Part shown: one piece after another, positions 22,710 through 35,298 of the stretch
Layout of the letters: each line of letters begins with the position of its first letter
Position numbering within the stretch: position 1 is the stretch's first letter
From: Mesodorylaimus sp. YZB2_4
Taxonomy: Eukaryota; Nematoda; Enoplea; Dorylaimida; Dorylaimidae
Assembly (NCBI GenBank): GCA_030248295.1
Contig: JASANH010000902.1
Location: 124,001 to 188,000, forward strand
DNA: 64,000 nt
Reading direction: 5' to 3'
Program-made: the position numbers and the translations under genes
Notes under the pieces: model-generated
What the model was told of the DNA's origin: nothing
Seen by the model: the letters and a program-made list of their open reading frames with translations, nothing else
Databases searched by the model: none

Positions 22710-24370
22710 TCAGGGACCGAAAATCAAATCGAAATCGGCGATTAATCGATACACGAAATTAGTCAGCTGCTTGCACCGCACCCGTTCGACCTGATGGTCT
22801 CTGGGCCTGGCCAGACTAGGGCCTAGAACTATGGCCAGGTTGTTCGCGTTCATTTGGTTCGTGTCACTGTTGGCTTGCACCTGAAAAAAGGAGGTGCAAT
22901 AGAATACTGAAAGAAGAATGGAAAAAATAGTGTTTTTCAACATCTTTTGCAAAAATCTAACTTTCAGGGAAAAGCAGTTTGCAGGACACAAGCTCACAAA
23001 TGCCAGCTCATACAAGTTTGGTGCTGATATCTAGCTTTCTTCGAGATGTTCGAGGTTCTGGCTTCCACGGCCGAGTGGTACTACTGACATCCAAGGGTTT
23101 CACTTCTATGCAGAACGGGGAGCCAATGAACGCTAGACAGCAGCAGGGAAGCAAAAGCCCTATTCTACCCATGTTCTTATTCCAAGCCAGTCGAAGGTGG
23201 ATCTGTATGTAAAGCAGGCGGAAATCAACTCCTCCTGCTTCCATGTTTCATGTGAAATCAAAATCGTGATGGAATTCTCAGAACATATTTAGAATGTGGG
23301 TGAACTAGTGTGACTACTTCCAAAAAATCTCACTCCAAGTAAGAGCTATGAAACCATAAAACAGAATTCTACGCCATCATAAAACTCGTACTGGGAACCA
23401 TTTTTGTGCACTAAGTCAAGCACCTGCGTCAAAAATTGTATAATGTGATGCAGCAGCACCAAATTTCGAGTTGGCAACTTGGTCAGTACGTCCTTGATGG
23501 CTGTCGTTTGATGATGTTTCGGCAATTCTGAAAATGAATTATGCGGCCCATAACTGGGGTCAGTTGGGGGCAGTGCACTCACTGTCAACACGCGCGATGT
23601 CTGAATACAGCTCGAACGTGATCAGCGGTTCGGGCAGCTCTCTTAGGAACATCTTCAATAGAGCGGCAGCCAAGTGAGGATTGTCACTTTGGTGGAAATC
23701 AAATTTTTCCCCTGAGAATGAAATTTGCCTGCACTTTCGATTTTTAGTCCTTTAGCAGATTAGTATTTTTGAGCAAGCGGCATGGTTTACTCATACAAAA
23801 ACTGTGTTAAACTTTATTGGTGTGCAACAATATATTTCCGCTAAAAATAGAAGAGTGCCGACATGAATTTTTGAGTGAGATAAGGATTCTGGCTTATGAA
23901 GCAGTCTCCTGGCATGGAGGAAGACAGAAGGGACGACTTACCACAGTCGATCCTGTCGCGCATTTGAAGCAGTTCGGTAAGACTGACCGATCGGCGGAAT
24001 AAGCCTTGGGTCTGCAGGCCTCTGTCCAGCAGATATTCGGTCAGCTGCACGATGACAGGCGGCAAGGTGGCGCCTGGGTTATTTTCGAGGATGCTACAAA
24101 AGAAACCACGATTAGTCACGCTCGCTGCTGGGCTATCTGCACATCCCCAGGTTGGTGCAAGTGCACAGAAAACATAATCGTGACCAGAACCAACCCCGGT
24201 TATGGATCTACCAGGAAAAGTCAGTCAACAAATAGGCGCAGATTAGATGGGAAGTCCCCCCCAAATTCTGACCTACTGCACACTCAGTAAGCATACCAAG
24301 ACAGCGACACTCCAAACTGCCGCGTGGGTGCATGCTGCCGGGCCGTCCTCGACTGGATCGTTCCGCACAT
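22710..24370 (-). CDS. RhoGAP-only paralogue 1 of ARHGAP1
   Basis: Five exons on the minus strand: 24297-24370, 23942-24093, 23583-23711, 23424-23527 and 22710-22880. The last four are 152, 129, 104 and 171 bases, identical in length and phase to ARHGAP1 exons 5-8, so origin by duplication is clear. The product is about 209 residues: a short N-terminus (MCGTIQSRTARQ) then RhoGAP only. The arginine-finger motif is QGLFRRS and LLKMFLRELPEPL is intact, but FGPNL has become LGPSL. No SEC14 exons are found upstream. The start corresponds to an internal methionine of ARHGAP1 exon 4. Frame is open throughout, so it may be functional. It is the most diverged of the three copies. Confidence 0.82.
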
Positions 24371-26722
24371 TGTAAATCCCGAAGGGTAAAATCGAGTGTG
24401 ACTAGAATGGTGCTGTTCACTCGGTCGGACTGGCAGGTGCAGGCTAATTTCTGCGAACACCTCGAAAACAATCGAGGAGACTCGTCAGAAAGACCTGAAA
24501 ATTTAACCTATATAATTACCACAGCTCTATCTTTTTGTTTCCATTGCTGTTAAGTTGAAAGACTCTATTCTGTATCGTTTTCGGCCTAGAAAATGTTAAT
24601 TGCCCTCCGACAGCCGCGTTTTGCGCCTACGCCTAATTAATTAGAAAGATCGTCAAGCATCGAAATTTTTCCATTTGTTTGAAATTTGATGTAAGAGCAA
24701 GTAACTTTTCTGTCAAGACGTCAGCTGCCGCAATCTGCCGACTTCCTCAAACGCAAAGGCATTCTCAATTGATCTCTCTTTCATAAATTTCCTTGTGCGT
24801 GAGCTAATCCCTTCGAATTCATGCTTCGACTGTGTCCTTTCTGACTTTTTTCGAAGAATACAATTTTGATTGTAATGATGGCTTCCTGATTTTGGTATTG
24901 TTGTAGAATATATTGTCTCAAAGACTCAGGCTTTGACTATGAATGAGACAAAAGAAAATTGGCTCGCTTTGTGCTATGCACTTTCAAATTACAGGTGACT
25001 CGAGGACTTTTCCAACAAAATGCCTGTCCGCAATGACATCCAGCAACTAGCGTCAGCACAAAGGCAACGAGCAGTCCCGGCTTGGTGACAAATAGAATGA
25101 GATCTGTGCAAGGATGCTCAGAGTTGGTTTCAGTTGCCATTCAATGAATTTCTAATCTTTTATGTGACATTGGCGGCCTGCAAAGGGTATGAGAGGTACA
25201 AGCAGTATGTATGTTGGTCGAGATGGTCAAATGGTTGCCTCGATATCCCCCGTCCACTCAGCACCCAATCCCTCGCACGTCTGCCAAGCAATCAAATTTC
25301 TGAAATACATTCATCTAGTTCAGCAGATGTGGACAGTGGGGAAACTGTTGGCATGTTCATGGTTTTCTAAATCTTGCGGCTTGTGCAACCCTCGCGCCCG
25401 GAGGGCATTGGCGAGTTGGAGAGAGTAATCGGTCCTCCCTGGGTGGGAGACGACAACCTTTCGGGTTGATGTTCCATCCGAAGTGTAGTAGGTGTGTTTG
25501 ACCTGTGAAGAGAGTACCGTACTGCATTTAGTTGCCTTGGTTGGCCACTCGACACCCTCCTCCAGGCCTGGCAGAAACCCGTCGGGTATGTCTCAGGCAC
25601 CTACGACTAGGTGACCTGCCAGGAGGGTTTTAAGTCCATCCGCTCCCCGCGATATCTTCTCCAATGTAGGGCTAAGTCGCCCATTACAGAAGGTATAGCC
25701 GGGAGATTTGCCTGCTCCAATCAAGATTTCTGCCCACCGACTTTTCCTCACTCCTACGCGCCAGGCTTGGTTGCACTCTGACCCTGTGCCGCCCAGTTGG
25801 ACACCCTGCCAGTTTTGCCTGGCACGGTAAGCAGTCATGGTATGATAAGCAAGATAAGCTGCCTCTGACATCTCCGCAAGGAGCGCCCCGCACCAGCGTC
25901 CCCAGAATGTACTGGGCGGAAAGAGAGGGGCCGTCCAGTCTGCAATTTGACATACGGGGCGAGTCGGCCAGAGCCAGATGTGGAAGGGTCAATGGACTCG
26001 CGAATACTAGACATGCCATTCAAGACAGGTTCCAACTCCTAAAACCCTCGCTGACCTGCCGTTCCAGCCTGGATGAAACTGCCACCCCTGCGGGTCAGGG
26101 TTGCTGACCCGAGCAACGAGGGACCAGCGTCCCAACCACCCGAGCCATTGCGGCTATTTGTCGGGCTCAGGCCGAAAAGTGCTGCCAAGGTGACGGGTGA
26201 AATTACTCAAAAAGGACCGAGAGCACAATTCCAACAGAAAGCAGTAATGTTCTGTGGCGCACCAGTCCAGATTGTGTCTGGAAATTCAAACTGAGTGGAT
26301 TTCAGCGTCGTTTGCGGCTCGCTCTGGAATCAAACTGGCCATAGTTATGGAACCATTAATGCTAAATATAGCAAGCATCCATGTCTTGGTTGACCTAGTC
26401 GACTTACAACACTTTTTGCCTGAGACATCGCAGTTTCATCAATTGTAATTGCTGGGCTCAAGACTCATCAAAACCAAGGCCAGAAGACTATTGAAACCGA
26501 CCTGGGATCGCACTCTCGCCCCTGGAATTACTGACTCACGAGCAGTGCAAGTCTGCTGAATCGACTTGTTCCTAGTTCGTGCGTGGCAGAAACATTGAAC
26601 AAATGCGACTAGCAGCTTCTGTTCATGTTCGTGAGCATAAGTTGAAGGGGATACCACGACATGAGTGAACCAAAAAAGAACAGCAAACCAATTCTCAACG
26701 TGTTCTCCGACTCGAGGTGTCG
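24371..26722. other. Repeat-bearing intergenic region
   Basis: It contains a dispersed hairpin repeat at about 25415-25600 (CAACCTTTCGGGTTGATGTT, a clean hairpin) and a related fragment near 25720-25790. I recognise no coding exon. Confidence 0.4.
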
Positions 26723-26728
26723 TATAAA
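26723..26728 (+). promoter_or_regulatory. TATA box of the secreted cysteine-rich gene at 26814
   Basis: TATAAA in the context CGTATAAATCAG lies about 85 bases before the preferred ATG, a normal core-promoter distance allowing a short leader. Confidence 0.5.
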
Positions 26729-26813
26729 TCAGTTCCGTGATCATCCGTGAGTCTTTGCCGAGAGAGTAAGAAATTCAGCTGTGGATCAGACACGGCAAAC
26801 TTCCGGAGTAAAC

Positions 26814-27044
26814 ATGGAGTCATTTAAAAAACGGAAAATTCAAGCTCTTTTGTTTCATTTCGTGAATCTCTTCCTTTTCGTCATTCGTTACGCATTTGCT
26901 GATTGTTTCGAGTGCGGGCCTGGCACAATGCGTGATTATAAGTCAGCATGTTTGTCTACGTCTACGATCGAAAGTCCAAGTCGTTTTGATGACTTGGATT
27001 GTAACTGCGTCAAGTGCCACCTATTTACCACGTCTAGGGACTAG
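26814..27044 (+). CDS. Putative small secreted cysteine-rich protein
   Basis: A 76-residue single-exon frame. MESFKKRKIQ is followed by a hydrophobic core (LLFHFVNLFLFVIRYAFA) that reads as a signal sequence, then CFECGPGTMRDYKSAC and CNCVKC, giving six cysteines in the mature part. The ATG at 26814 has an AAAC-ATG-G context; an in-frame ATG at 26781 is an alternative. A TATA box lies at 26723. I recognise no family. The spacing of the CxxC pairs loosely recalls small Ly6-like domains, but that is not enough for a name. A decayed relative seems to lie near 35.3-35.5 kb. Confidence 0.45.
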   Translation: MESFKKRKIQALLFHFVNLFLFVIRYAFADCFECGPGTMRDYKSACLSTSTIESPSRFDDLDCNCVKCHLFTTSRD

Positions 27045-27616
27045 GAATTAATTGCATGGGAGTCCAGGATGCTTATCGGCGGCTAACTTGTGCCAGTAGT
27101 GACCAGCCCAGCCCACAAGATTGCCGTGCATTCTCAAAATCTCTCCCCTCGGCATTAATTTACTGGAACTACAGGATGCGAATTACTTGGTCGGGTGCGT
27201 TTTCCGGTTCAGTCCGATGTATCGACCAGCACAAAAACAGTGAGGCCGTTGATTTCGTGTAATTTGCGCACCAGTCCAAGAGTCATAGTTCTTTAGCCCC
27301 AAGCTTCGTCTGTGCAAACAATAACCGCTTAAATGCTGTTTTCTCCTCGAGTTCTCGAAGTGCGTCGAAGTTGGGGACACTGTTTCCCGCTGCAGTACAA
27401 TCACCCATGACTCGACGCGCTTCATAGCGAAAAGACGGAACAGCATACTAAATGCCATAAAAATGACTAAAAACCAGACGATTCGGAAACACGACTCACA
27501 AACATAGGATACAGGGCCCAGCATATGAGCAAGAAACAAATATCAATGCAATATCCAGCCTCGATTTCAAAGCCAGCTGCAAGAATGTCGTCCAGTCTCC
27601 TCAGACCCACTCAGGG

Positions 27617-29550
27617 TCATTGGCCGAATATTGCATGGAAGTTTGTGATAATGCAATGCGTGAAGTTGATTAGATGCGCGCAGTGCTCCAACCCGACTTG
27701 CTGGCCACTCGGCCAAGCCAGATTAGGGGCGATCACGATGGCCAAATTGGTCCCGTTCATTTGATTAGTATGCCAGTGGGACTCGACCTGAAAGAAGACA
27801 GGTCGAAAAGTGAATAAAAATGCGACAAAATGTGGCAGCAATTCACCAGTCCGGCAATCATTTCTTCCGTGCAGGTCGCTGCTGGGAGGGGAATTGTCAG
27901 CGGCAAGATTACGAAGTTTCTGACTTGAGTTGTTGTGCTTTGGGTACTTGGTTTTTTTTATCTCATTGTAGTTGAGTAACTTAAAATTTTTTAAATATTG
28001 GGTTGCGAAGAAAGATATGAGCCGGAGTCATGCGAAGGAAAAAGATGTTTTATCGAATTTTAGTTAGAAATGTCTTTTTTGGACACTTGTGAAATCGACT
28101 TGCTGAACCAACTGTGAAAATGTTTTGAACCGACTGCGACTGGTCTCTCGACAATTTCATACCTGTGTCAAAAATTCAGTGATATGACGCAGCAGGGCGT
28201 AGTTTTTAGCTGGCAGCTTCGTCAGAAGAGCTTTGACTGCTGTCGTTTGTTGGTGCTTCGGCAATTCTGAAACAACCAGCGGCTACTTTGCTACTGTAAC
28301 GCACAAATGATATTCTTACTGTCAATGCGCACAATTTCAGAATAGTGGGCGAACGTCATCAGCGGCTCGGGCAATTCTCGCAGAAACATTTTCAGCAGGG
28401 CGGCAGCCAAGTGGGGATTGTCGTATTCGTGAAAATCAATTTTTTCGCCTGAAATGCAGGGCCTTATTGACGTGTAACATATAATCTTAATAAACCAGGA
28501 GAGATCTCTTAAACTGCAAGTTCTTTCTTAAGACAGTTAGTTTACGCCTAACCCACCGGCCTCGTGGCCTGGTGGAGGCGTCTGCCTCTCACGCCGGGTG
28601 CGCAGTTACGGGCGAGTGTTCGACTCGCGGGCCGGTAAATTATTTGGTGTCCCTCCACCCTCGAGTGCGCATACGCGTTTGGTGATGCGGTAAAACATGA
28701 ACATGAACATGAACACTTATCTTGGTATGCCCTTCCCATCTTGATCATTTCTCCCTCAAACAGCATCACCAGCGAGCTGCAACCAAGGCTGTATGTACAG
28801 CCAACCAGGGCCCCTCAAGTTGTAAGTCATAGGGTGAAAACGTTAAAACAATGAGTTGATGCACTGGATGGGTGTTTTGGCGGATTTTTGGAAAATACTT
28901 TAGTTCTTCAGTATAAGTCGCACTCAAATCAATCGCAACTTTTAGTTGTTCCATTACATAACTTTCTCCCCAAGACAGGAAGGAATTATTTTAGATTGTC
29001 TGTTAATCAAAAACCGTTAAATTTCGAGGAAAGCAGAGCACAAGCAAAATCTGCCAAGACACGGGGTTCTAGCAGACACGTATGGAAAGTTGGTCCTCCA
29101 CAATTTTCCAACCAGCACGCCTCTGCTCAGTACAGATTACTTTTGGTACACTCACACCTAATTGCTAGGACTTGTCACTGCACCTGATAAGACACACTCA
29201 CCCTTGTTTATTCTGTCTCGCATTTGACGCAGTTCTCTGGCACTGGCCGATCGACGAAGTAATCCTGGCGTTTGCAGTCCTTTGGCCAGCAGATATTCGG
29301 TCAGTTGCTCAACGATGGGCGGCAGAGTGGCGTCTGGGTTGTTTTCGAGAATGCTATCAAAGAAACCAGGGTTACTCACAGAGTGGTGAGACCATCTGCA
29401 CATTCGATCAGTTTGGTGCTGGTGGCAGGAAAGTCGTGCAGAACCAACCACAATCTGCACCTACTGGGACAGCGGCACCCCGAACTGCTGCGTGGCTGGC
29501 AGCCTGGGCGCCTTGGTCAGCATTTTGCCGAACATCGTAAAGTCGAACAT
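27617..29550 (-). CDS. RhoGAP-only paralogue 2 of ARHGAP1
   Basis: Five exons: 29465-29550, 29202-29353, 28320-28448, 28163-28266 and 27617-27787. The last four have the ARHGAP1 lengths 152/129/104/171. The product is 213 residues. It starts MFDFTMFGKMLTKAPRLP, preceded by an in-frame TGA, so a new start was gained where ARHGAP1 exon 4 begins. QQFGVPLS precedes the RhoGAP domain. The finger motif reads PGLLRRS, with the usual aromatic residue changed to Leu while the arginine is kept. LLKMFLRELPEPL and MNGTNLAIVIAPNL follow. A SINE (28552-28714) sits in the intron between the 129 and 152 base exons. The gene is closely related to copy 3, and the duplication includes 5' flanking DNA. Confidence 0.85.
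28552..28714 (+). repeat. tRNA-derived SINE, best-preserved copy
   Basis: Order of parts: GGCCTCGTGGCCTGGTGG (A-box-like TGGCCTGGTGG), GTCTGCCTCTCACGCCGGG, B-box-like GTGTTCGACTCGC, then a unique body with CCACCCTCGAGTGCGC, and a 3' tail of ATGAAC-type repeats. The head is tRNA-like but the 3' part is not, as in tRNA-derived SINEs. Confidence 0.8.
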
Positions 29551-29654
29551 GGACGGAGAATTTCTCGTTCAGATGCCTCCTGCTCAACAGTCCTAAAGAA
29601 GTTTAGATGGGAGTCGAGGATCCCTTTCCTTCGAAGCCCCTTTACTTGTAAACT

Positions 29655-29850
29655 GGCCAGAAAATTACATTGCAATTGCGACAGCCCAGATTTGAGAAGA
29701 ATTCTCATAAAACAAAGCAGCACATATTTTAATTGCGCCTCGTTTAATTGAAGAATGGATGAATGTTTTGCTATAATTTGCTGGAAGCGAGGAAATGTTA
29801 ATTGCCTGACCAACAATGGCATTGTTAACAGGAATGCCGGAAATCATCAG
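29655..29850 (-). repeat. Duplicated 5' flank of RhoGAP paralogue 2
   Basis: About 190 bases nearly identical to 38055-38246, each lying upstream of its own RhoGAP-only gene. The minus strand of both keeps a roughly 60-codon open frame starting MISGIPVNNAIVG. Close identity of the DNA itself makes shared recent ancestry, perhaps of promoter or 5' UTR, the simpler reading. Confidence 0.7.
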
Positions 29851-31954
29851 GTTAATCTTTTGTGAACTCGTTTGTTCTCGGTGCTCGTCTGGCTTTCAGG
29901 CGCTCCAGTCCGCCCGTTCTGCCCAAGCTGAGAGCACAATGTAGCACTTTCTTCTGGTTCCCGCCTTTTGTGTCCAAAACGAGAGTGGCGACCGCGGGGC
30001 AGCCTGGCGCCGGGAGGTTTTTCTGAACTGCTCTTCACGCAGCGAGCAATCTATTTCGTGTCCACTCTCTGCTGGATGCCAGGGTGAAGCACCTGGGACG
30101 CGTGTATGTGATAGGATTCCTCCACGATGATGGAAAGCATTCGTTCTTTATCGTGGCGCCTGACTGACTGTGAGAGAAGCTGATTTGGTGGGTCTCATGT
30201 CACTGCTCCATAAGCATCTTCAGTTGCTCCGGCCGAGCGCCGATGAGGGTACAAAAGCACTGAATAATCACTCGGTCAGACTCGAAACAGGGCACTCTCG
30301 GCTGGCACAAGGTTTGAGTCGCGCGCGACGACCGCCAGGATTTCTGGCGCCGGCGATAAAGGCAGCAATGAAAGCATAAAAAAAGCGCAAACTAATCCTG
30401 ACTAAAGGAAAAACAGGTGCTCACACAAAATGCGCCTGGTGCATCTGGACTAAACAAAAACAAATGCAATGGACAGTAGGCACTCGAAAATCGAGGAGGA
30501 TCACACACCCGATCACAAACAGGAGCAGTGGTTGGAGTGTTTTTCAATGAGATCGGATAAAGTAGGACGTTTTGTACGATTGTAAAATTTCTTGGAAACA
30601 GTGAATGGAATGATTTCAGTTTTTGATCTGGGAGCTCACTGAACCAGAAGAGTCTGCGACGCGCACGAATTGAAGCGCAAGTGGGGTTTTAGGTCCAATA
30701 AAATTTTTACTTGAGAGCAGGTACTCGCAATCGTGATTGCAGCCGTTGAATCAGTATAGCCAGGTTTGTCCCGTGCAGGGCGTGGAAGGTGTGAGAAATG
30801 CATTCGGCTTCTTATATCAATAATGCTTTTCTGCCTATCCTAATACATTACACGTATTCCCTAGTCCAAAGGCCCGTGGTTCGAGTCGTAGCTCCACCGA
30901 GTGTTCTCTAAACCTGATACCCTCTTCACCGCTGCCCATTACTTAGCGACCTGAGGGAAAGCAATCTTGGCGTGGTGGCTTTACTCGAATGTCTTCGTGA
31001 GAGAGAAGTTGGGAGGTTAGTGGAAGAGTCCCGCTTGGCCAGGGCTCCAGCTAGCACATTTTGACAGCGCGCAGAACTCTGAAAGTTGACCTTACGATCA
31101 ACACATTTTTGAGCAGTCGATTGAGTCCTTACCCACTCGCATCTTTAACCACCTTCAGAAAGATCTTCAGGGAATCAGAGGCAGCTTATCCAACAGGTGA
31201 TAAACTGGCGTGAGCCTCCGCATTCGGTGGCTGGACTCAAAAACAACCCTGAGACCCAAGAGGTATCCTGCTCATATCTCAGCGACCTTTCCCTTTTCGA
31301 GCTGCATTTAAAGTTAGCGAAGGCCAGTTCTTCAGACTTCTGTCCGAACTGACTGATTTTTAGAGATTAAACGATGGCAGTCATCATATTAGCGCTTGGT
31401 TGAAGGTGGAGTCAAATGATTCCAACTTTAACTGAGCGCTTTTCTCCAATCCGTTCCATCTGGCAGTAAGCGTGCAAGTAATAAGGCGAGTACAAGACCA
31501 GAGAAAGTGGGCCGACACGAGTAGGCGAGGGTCGCGAAAGTGGTCTTTACATCATACGTGATGGTTATGCATCAGCACTGCTCTTCTGAAGGGATCTCGT
31601 CTTCCCCATTTGTATTACATTTGCAAAATCATCGGCTGCTATGACGATCCCCGCCATTGCTTCTCGCTCTCATTCCACTCTCCGCCCAGTCGTTGGCTGT
31701 AGCTCCCTGCGGCTATTCTGGAATTCTTCTGTTCCCTGTGATTCGGTGCGCCTAATTGCTCGAGCCAAGCAGATTGAGGCAGCGAAGCTTGAACCCCCTG
31801 GCTCCTACCGTGCAGGGTTTGCATGACGAGCAGAAGCAATGAGATGGGAAGAATAGCAAGTATGTATACAGGTAGTCTAACCCGCACCTCCCAGCCAGGA
31901 GATCAATATCTCCCATTGGCCATGGCCCGTTGGCTGTGGATTCAAGTGGTGTTG
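29851..31954. other. Intergenic region without recognised genes
   Basis: Beyond 29850 similarity to the third RhoGAP copy stops. A B-box-like GTGGTTCGAGTCG occurs near 30870. No coding exon is supported. Confidence 0.35.
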
Positions 31955-31958
31955 CCGG

Positions 31959-33071
31959 TGTCATGACATAATGCGTCCGCCATCATAATGCGTCCGGCCG
32001 GACTCATTATGACGTCATAATGAGTCCGAGGGTGTCATAATGCGTCCGGGTGGCTCAAAAGCAACTAAGTCGATCCAAATGTAGAATGTACTGTCGTAAC
32101 ATCATATATCGTACCATATATCATCAAAACAAAGCAAAAGTCACCATGAATACAAAGGCACGAAATGATGCAAACGATTGACAATAAAAATCGCTTCATG
32201 TCGGCGGAGCACTCTTCCGTACTGTCGTAACATCATATATCATTAAAACAAAGCAAAAGTCACCATTTATACAAAGGCGCGAAATCATGCGAACGATTGA
32301 CAATAAAAATCGCTTCATCGGACGAACGAATCTTCAGCTTGAACTGGACCCAAGCAAACCCACTGACCTGTGGACCGTAACACCAAATTTCGGTCTCCAA
32401 TAGATCCGCAGCAACTTGCAACTCGACATCTGAGCCCCACGAGCATTAAAGCAGCATCATCTTACCGATTTTCATTCTCAGTTTCGTGGAGTGGACTGAC
32501 CAAATCGATGCACCATCGGAAAAACAGATCGGACGTGACGGCGATGGGATGAAGACTTGCTACTTCAGGTCGGTTGTTCGGATTGGCCATCTGACATGGA
32601 CAACAGGCTTTGATAAAAGCCTCGACGTCCTTGGAGCAACCAGGCCACCAGTAGCGCTCCGCAATTTTCCTGAAAAAAAAGCACTCTGATTCTTCAGTCG
32701 AAACGTAAAACAGAGCAACACTTACTCCCACGTCTTCCGAATTCCAAAGTGACCACTACCCAGCCCGCTGTTATCCGTTTTCGTTATCCGTTGCTCCTTC
32801 TGGATACTTTCCATCGGCCAAATAAGAAACGATCTTATCCCTTTCGGACAGCTCCATTGGACTGAGAATATTCAACACAAACACCTCAGCCGACAAATCA
32901 AGCGCCTTTGTCCAGGTCTTTGTTCTCAACACTGACCCCGGACGCAATATGATTGCCTCGGACGCATTATGATGACCGCTGGCCAATCATAATGCGTCCG
33001 GCCGGACTCATTATGACGTCATAATGAGTTCGGCCGGACGCTTTATGATGAGGACGCATTATGACGGGACA
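31959..33071 (-). mobile_element. Ginger-like DNA transposon with gypsy-type integrase remnant and spliceosomal intron
   Basis: The ends TGTC...GACA are inverted (TGTCATGACATAATGCGTCC against TGTCCCGTCATAATGCGTCC). They are flanked by CCGG at 31955-31958 and 33072-33075, and both have subterminal palindromes with CGGCCGGACTCATTATGACG. The minus strand codes SERDKIVSYLADGKYPEGAT (32771-32986 frame). After a short frameshift or deletion comes GHFGIRKTWE, ending at 32726. A 56-base GT-AG intron (32670-32725) follows, then 32466-32669 with ERYWWPGCSKDVEAFIKACC and RWCIDLVSPL. This is the H2C2 zinc-binding region and start of the core of a Ty3/gypsy-type integrase. Terminal inverted repeats plus such an integrase define Ginger elements. 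The catalytic core is missing, so this copy is defective. A gypsy fragment caught in another element is the alternative. Confidence 0.65.
32088..32325. repeat. Two tandem copies of a roughly 105-130 bp unit inside the Ginger-like element
   Basis: Both units share ACTGTCGTAACATCATATAT, AACAAAGCAAAAGTCACCAT and GATTGACAATAAAAATCGCT. The second lacks a short duplicated ATATATC piece found in the first. Confidence 0.75.
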
Positions 33072-33075
33072 CCGG

Positions 33076-35298
33076 CGCTCCTAAACTCCCTGACTTTTTT
33101 AAGCTCGTATGGACCCGAAAAATAGACTTCCACTTGAAGCATAGCCTACCTGGGGGCGGGGAGGGGGGGGGGGGTAAGTCTTTGGGATGGCCCTTTAGGT
33201 AAGTCAATTTTCAAAGACACCTCACATCTGACATTTCCGAGATGTCATGCATCTTAATTTCCTAATACAGAAATCATCAAATCAGGCTCTAACAAAGAAA
33301 AAGCTTGGGATAAATGCTTCTCTTGGTGACTATTAAAAGCAAAAATAGCTTTTCGAGCTAGCGGTGAGAGGCTTCGATCTTGGGGTTGGAATTCCGCGAA
33401 AAGGTATTGGAAGATTTCGAGGGGGAGAATTTCCAGGAGATACGGTATCTAAGCACCCAAAAGATAAGATACAGATATACGTACTCATTTGCAAAAAGAT
33501 ATACTGTAGATATAACTACGACATTGATATCCATGTCTCAAAAGATATGAAGTTTCATTAAATATATAAATATAGATGCATATATATATCAACACTTGCT
33601 TGGTGAAACCATGTCATGTTGCTGATTAGGATGCAGCGGACCACAGGACAGACGGAAGGATTCCCTGCATGAGTTTATGATGGGAGGCACTTGCTTGATA
33701 ACGATTAGATAAGCTGATTAGGCAAAGCTCTAATACTTGTAACGCCCGAGCCCATCTAGGGCCCTTACGGAAAAACCATTACTTACCCGGAAGTCCCCTT
33801 ATTCGACCGCTCTCCGCCAGAAGGCCCTCAAAAGAGCCCCCGAGTCACTCAAAAACTCTCCTTATCTAGACGCAGCTATAACCAGCATCCCTGGCGGTTG
33901 GGAGTAATCGATCCGCTCCCGTGGCTAGGACGTCAACCTCTTCGGTCGCGAGACTTGCCTTCCTCCAGTCGGACTTCCGTCTCGACTATCTCCCGCCGCC
34001 TGGGTGCGCTGGTTACAAAGCGCAGCAAGAGCACTCAAATACATCGTTGTTTTTGCATACATAGCGCGGTTCAAGTACTCATGCAAAGCTCCGGCTGGAA
34101 CTGAGGATAAGTTTTCTCGTTTGAGAATGACACAAAGCGTGTGATCATACTTGACGCGAATTTTATTTCAGATAAAACACGACACCTGTAATAAAAGGAA
34201 GTTGGATAGGTTCGTATCGAATGGATACTTCTTAGTGGTTATTATCAAATGGCGACACAATCATTTGACTCGATCATCAAAGGCTTTGTCTTTCGACCGC
34301 TTATTCGAAGGTTCTTTTGCGTCAGGCAAGTATTTTTTGATGCTACCTAACTGATGTTCGACTTGGCCCTGATCTTCTGCGTGGTCTTTTGTATTGCGCT
34401 CAGTAATTCATATAATTTCAGGCATGGATGCAATCGCCCGGCTGTCCAGCAATATAGCACGCATTGTTTAAAAACTGGACGTTAGGTACTCCGAATCCAA
34501 AATGAGGCTAATAAACTGGAATCCTTTTATCGCTGTGTATCTTTTTGATGCGTATGTCGTAATGTTGTTGTACTCGTAGAATGCAAATATGGTAGTGGTA
34601 AACAATGATGAATAACAATTAGTAATAATGAAAAGACGAATTTTTTATTCCATGTAAGGAAAGCGATGAAATATCAACCAATGACGCCGCATTATAAACT
34701 GTCTAGTTTTGGTTTTGTGAAACTTGGGCACTTGCTTGCACAACTTTGCTCTTTCCATCAGCCGAGCGGCTGCCAATAGCGCGCCCGCGTCTATCCATAA
34801 TTTGCGCACGCGCGCCCTTATGTTTATCACGGTGGGTGAAAAACGTTTTGTAGGGAGTGGAAATACGCGTCTATGGCAGGCGATATTAGGTGGACTCAAG
34901 CATCGATCGCACCATCTTGCCTGATCGAGGTAAGCAGTTTGAACCTGCTGAGATATGAGAAATCCGCCGAAATTCAATTTTTTTTACTTGTCGAGGGTTG
35001 TCGGAAAGAAATGACCCCGAAGTCATTTTAATCGGGTGCGATTTTTCTCACTGCAAAGCGTACCTGCCTTAATTATGTGTGCGACTTTTTCGGATGTAAT
35101 CTAGACAGTCTTCGCCACCTAAAACACGTATATTCCAGATTATCCCTCGATGAATCACCAAATATGCAGTAACACTGACCTCGTGGTTATTTGACTGGGC
35201 ATGCTGGAAGGAGACGGTCCAAGTCGCCCCGAGAGGCATCCCGCCCACCTAATATTTTCTAGTTTTTCATTTGGGTCGTCATCACTCTCCAAATCGAA
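33076..35298. other. Intergenic region with low-complexity DNA and one dispersed repeat
   Basis: It includes a 12-base G run at 33163-33174 and an AT-rich stretch around 33470-33600. A dispersed hairpin repeat lies at about 33895-34020, ending TCTCCCGCCGCCTGGGTGCG. No exon is supported. Confidence 0.4.

Noticed and set aside
29665-29847. A conserved 60-codon frame (MISGIPVNNAIVG...) shared with 38061-38246
   Set aside because: The DNA is nearly identical because of recent duplication, so a shared open frame is weak evidence for coding.
32088-32325. CRISPR-like or LTR interpretation of the duplicated unit
   Set aside because: There are only two long, adjacent copies with no regular spacers, and no LTR pair flanks the integrase fragment.
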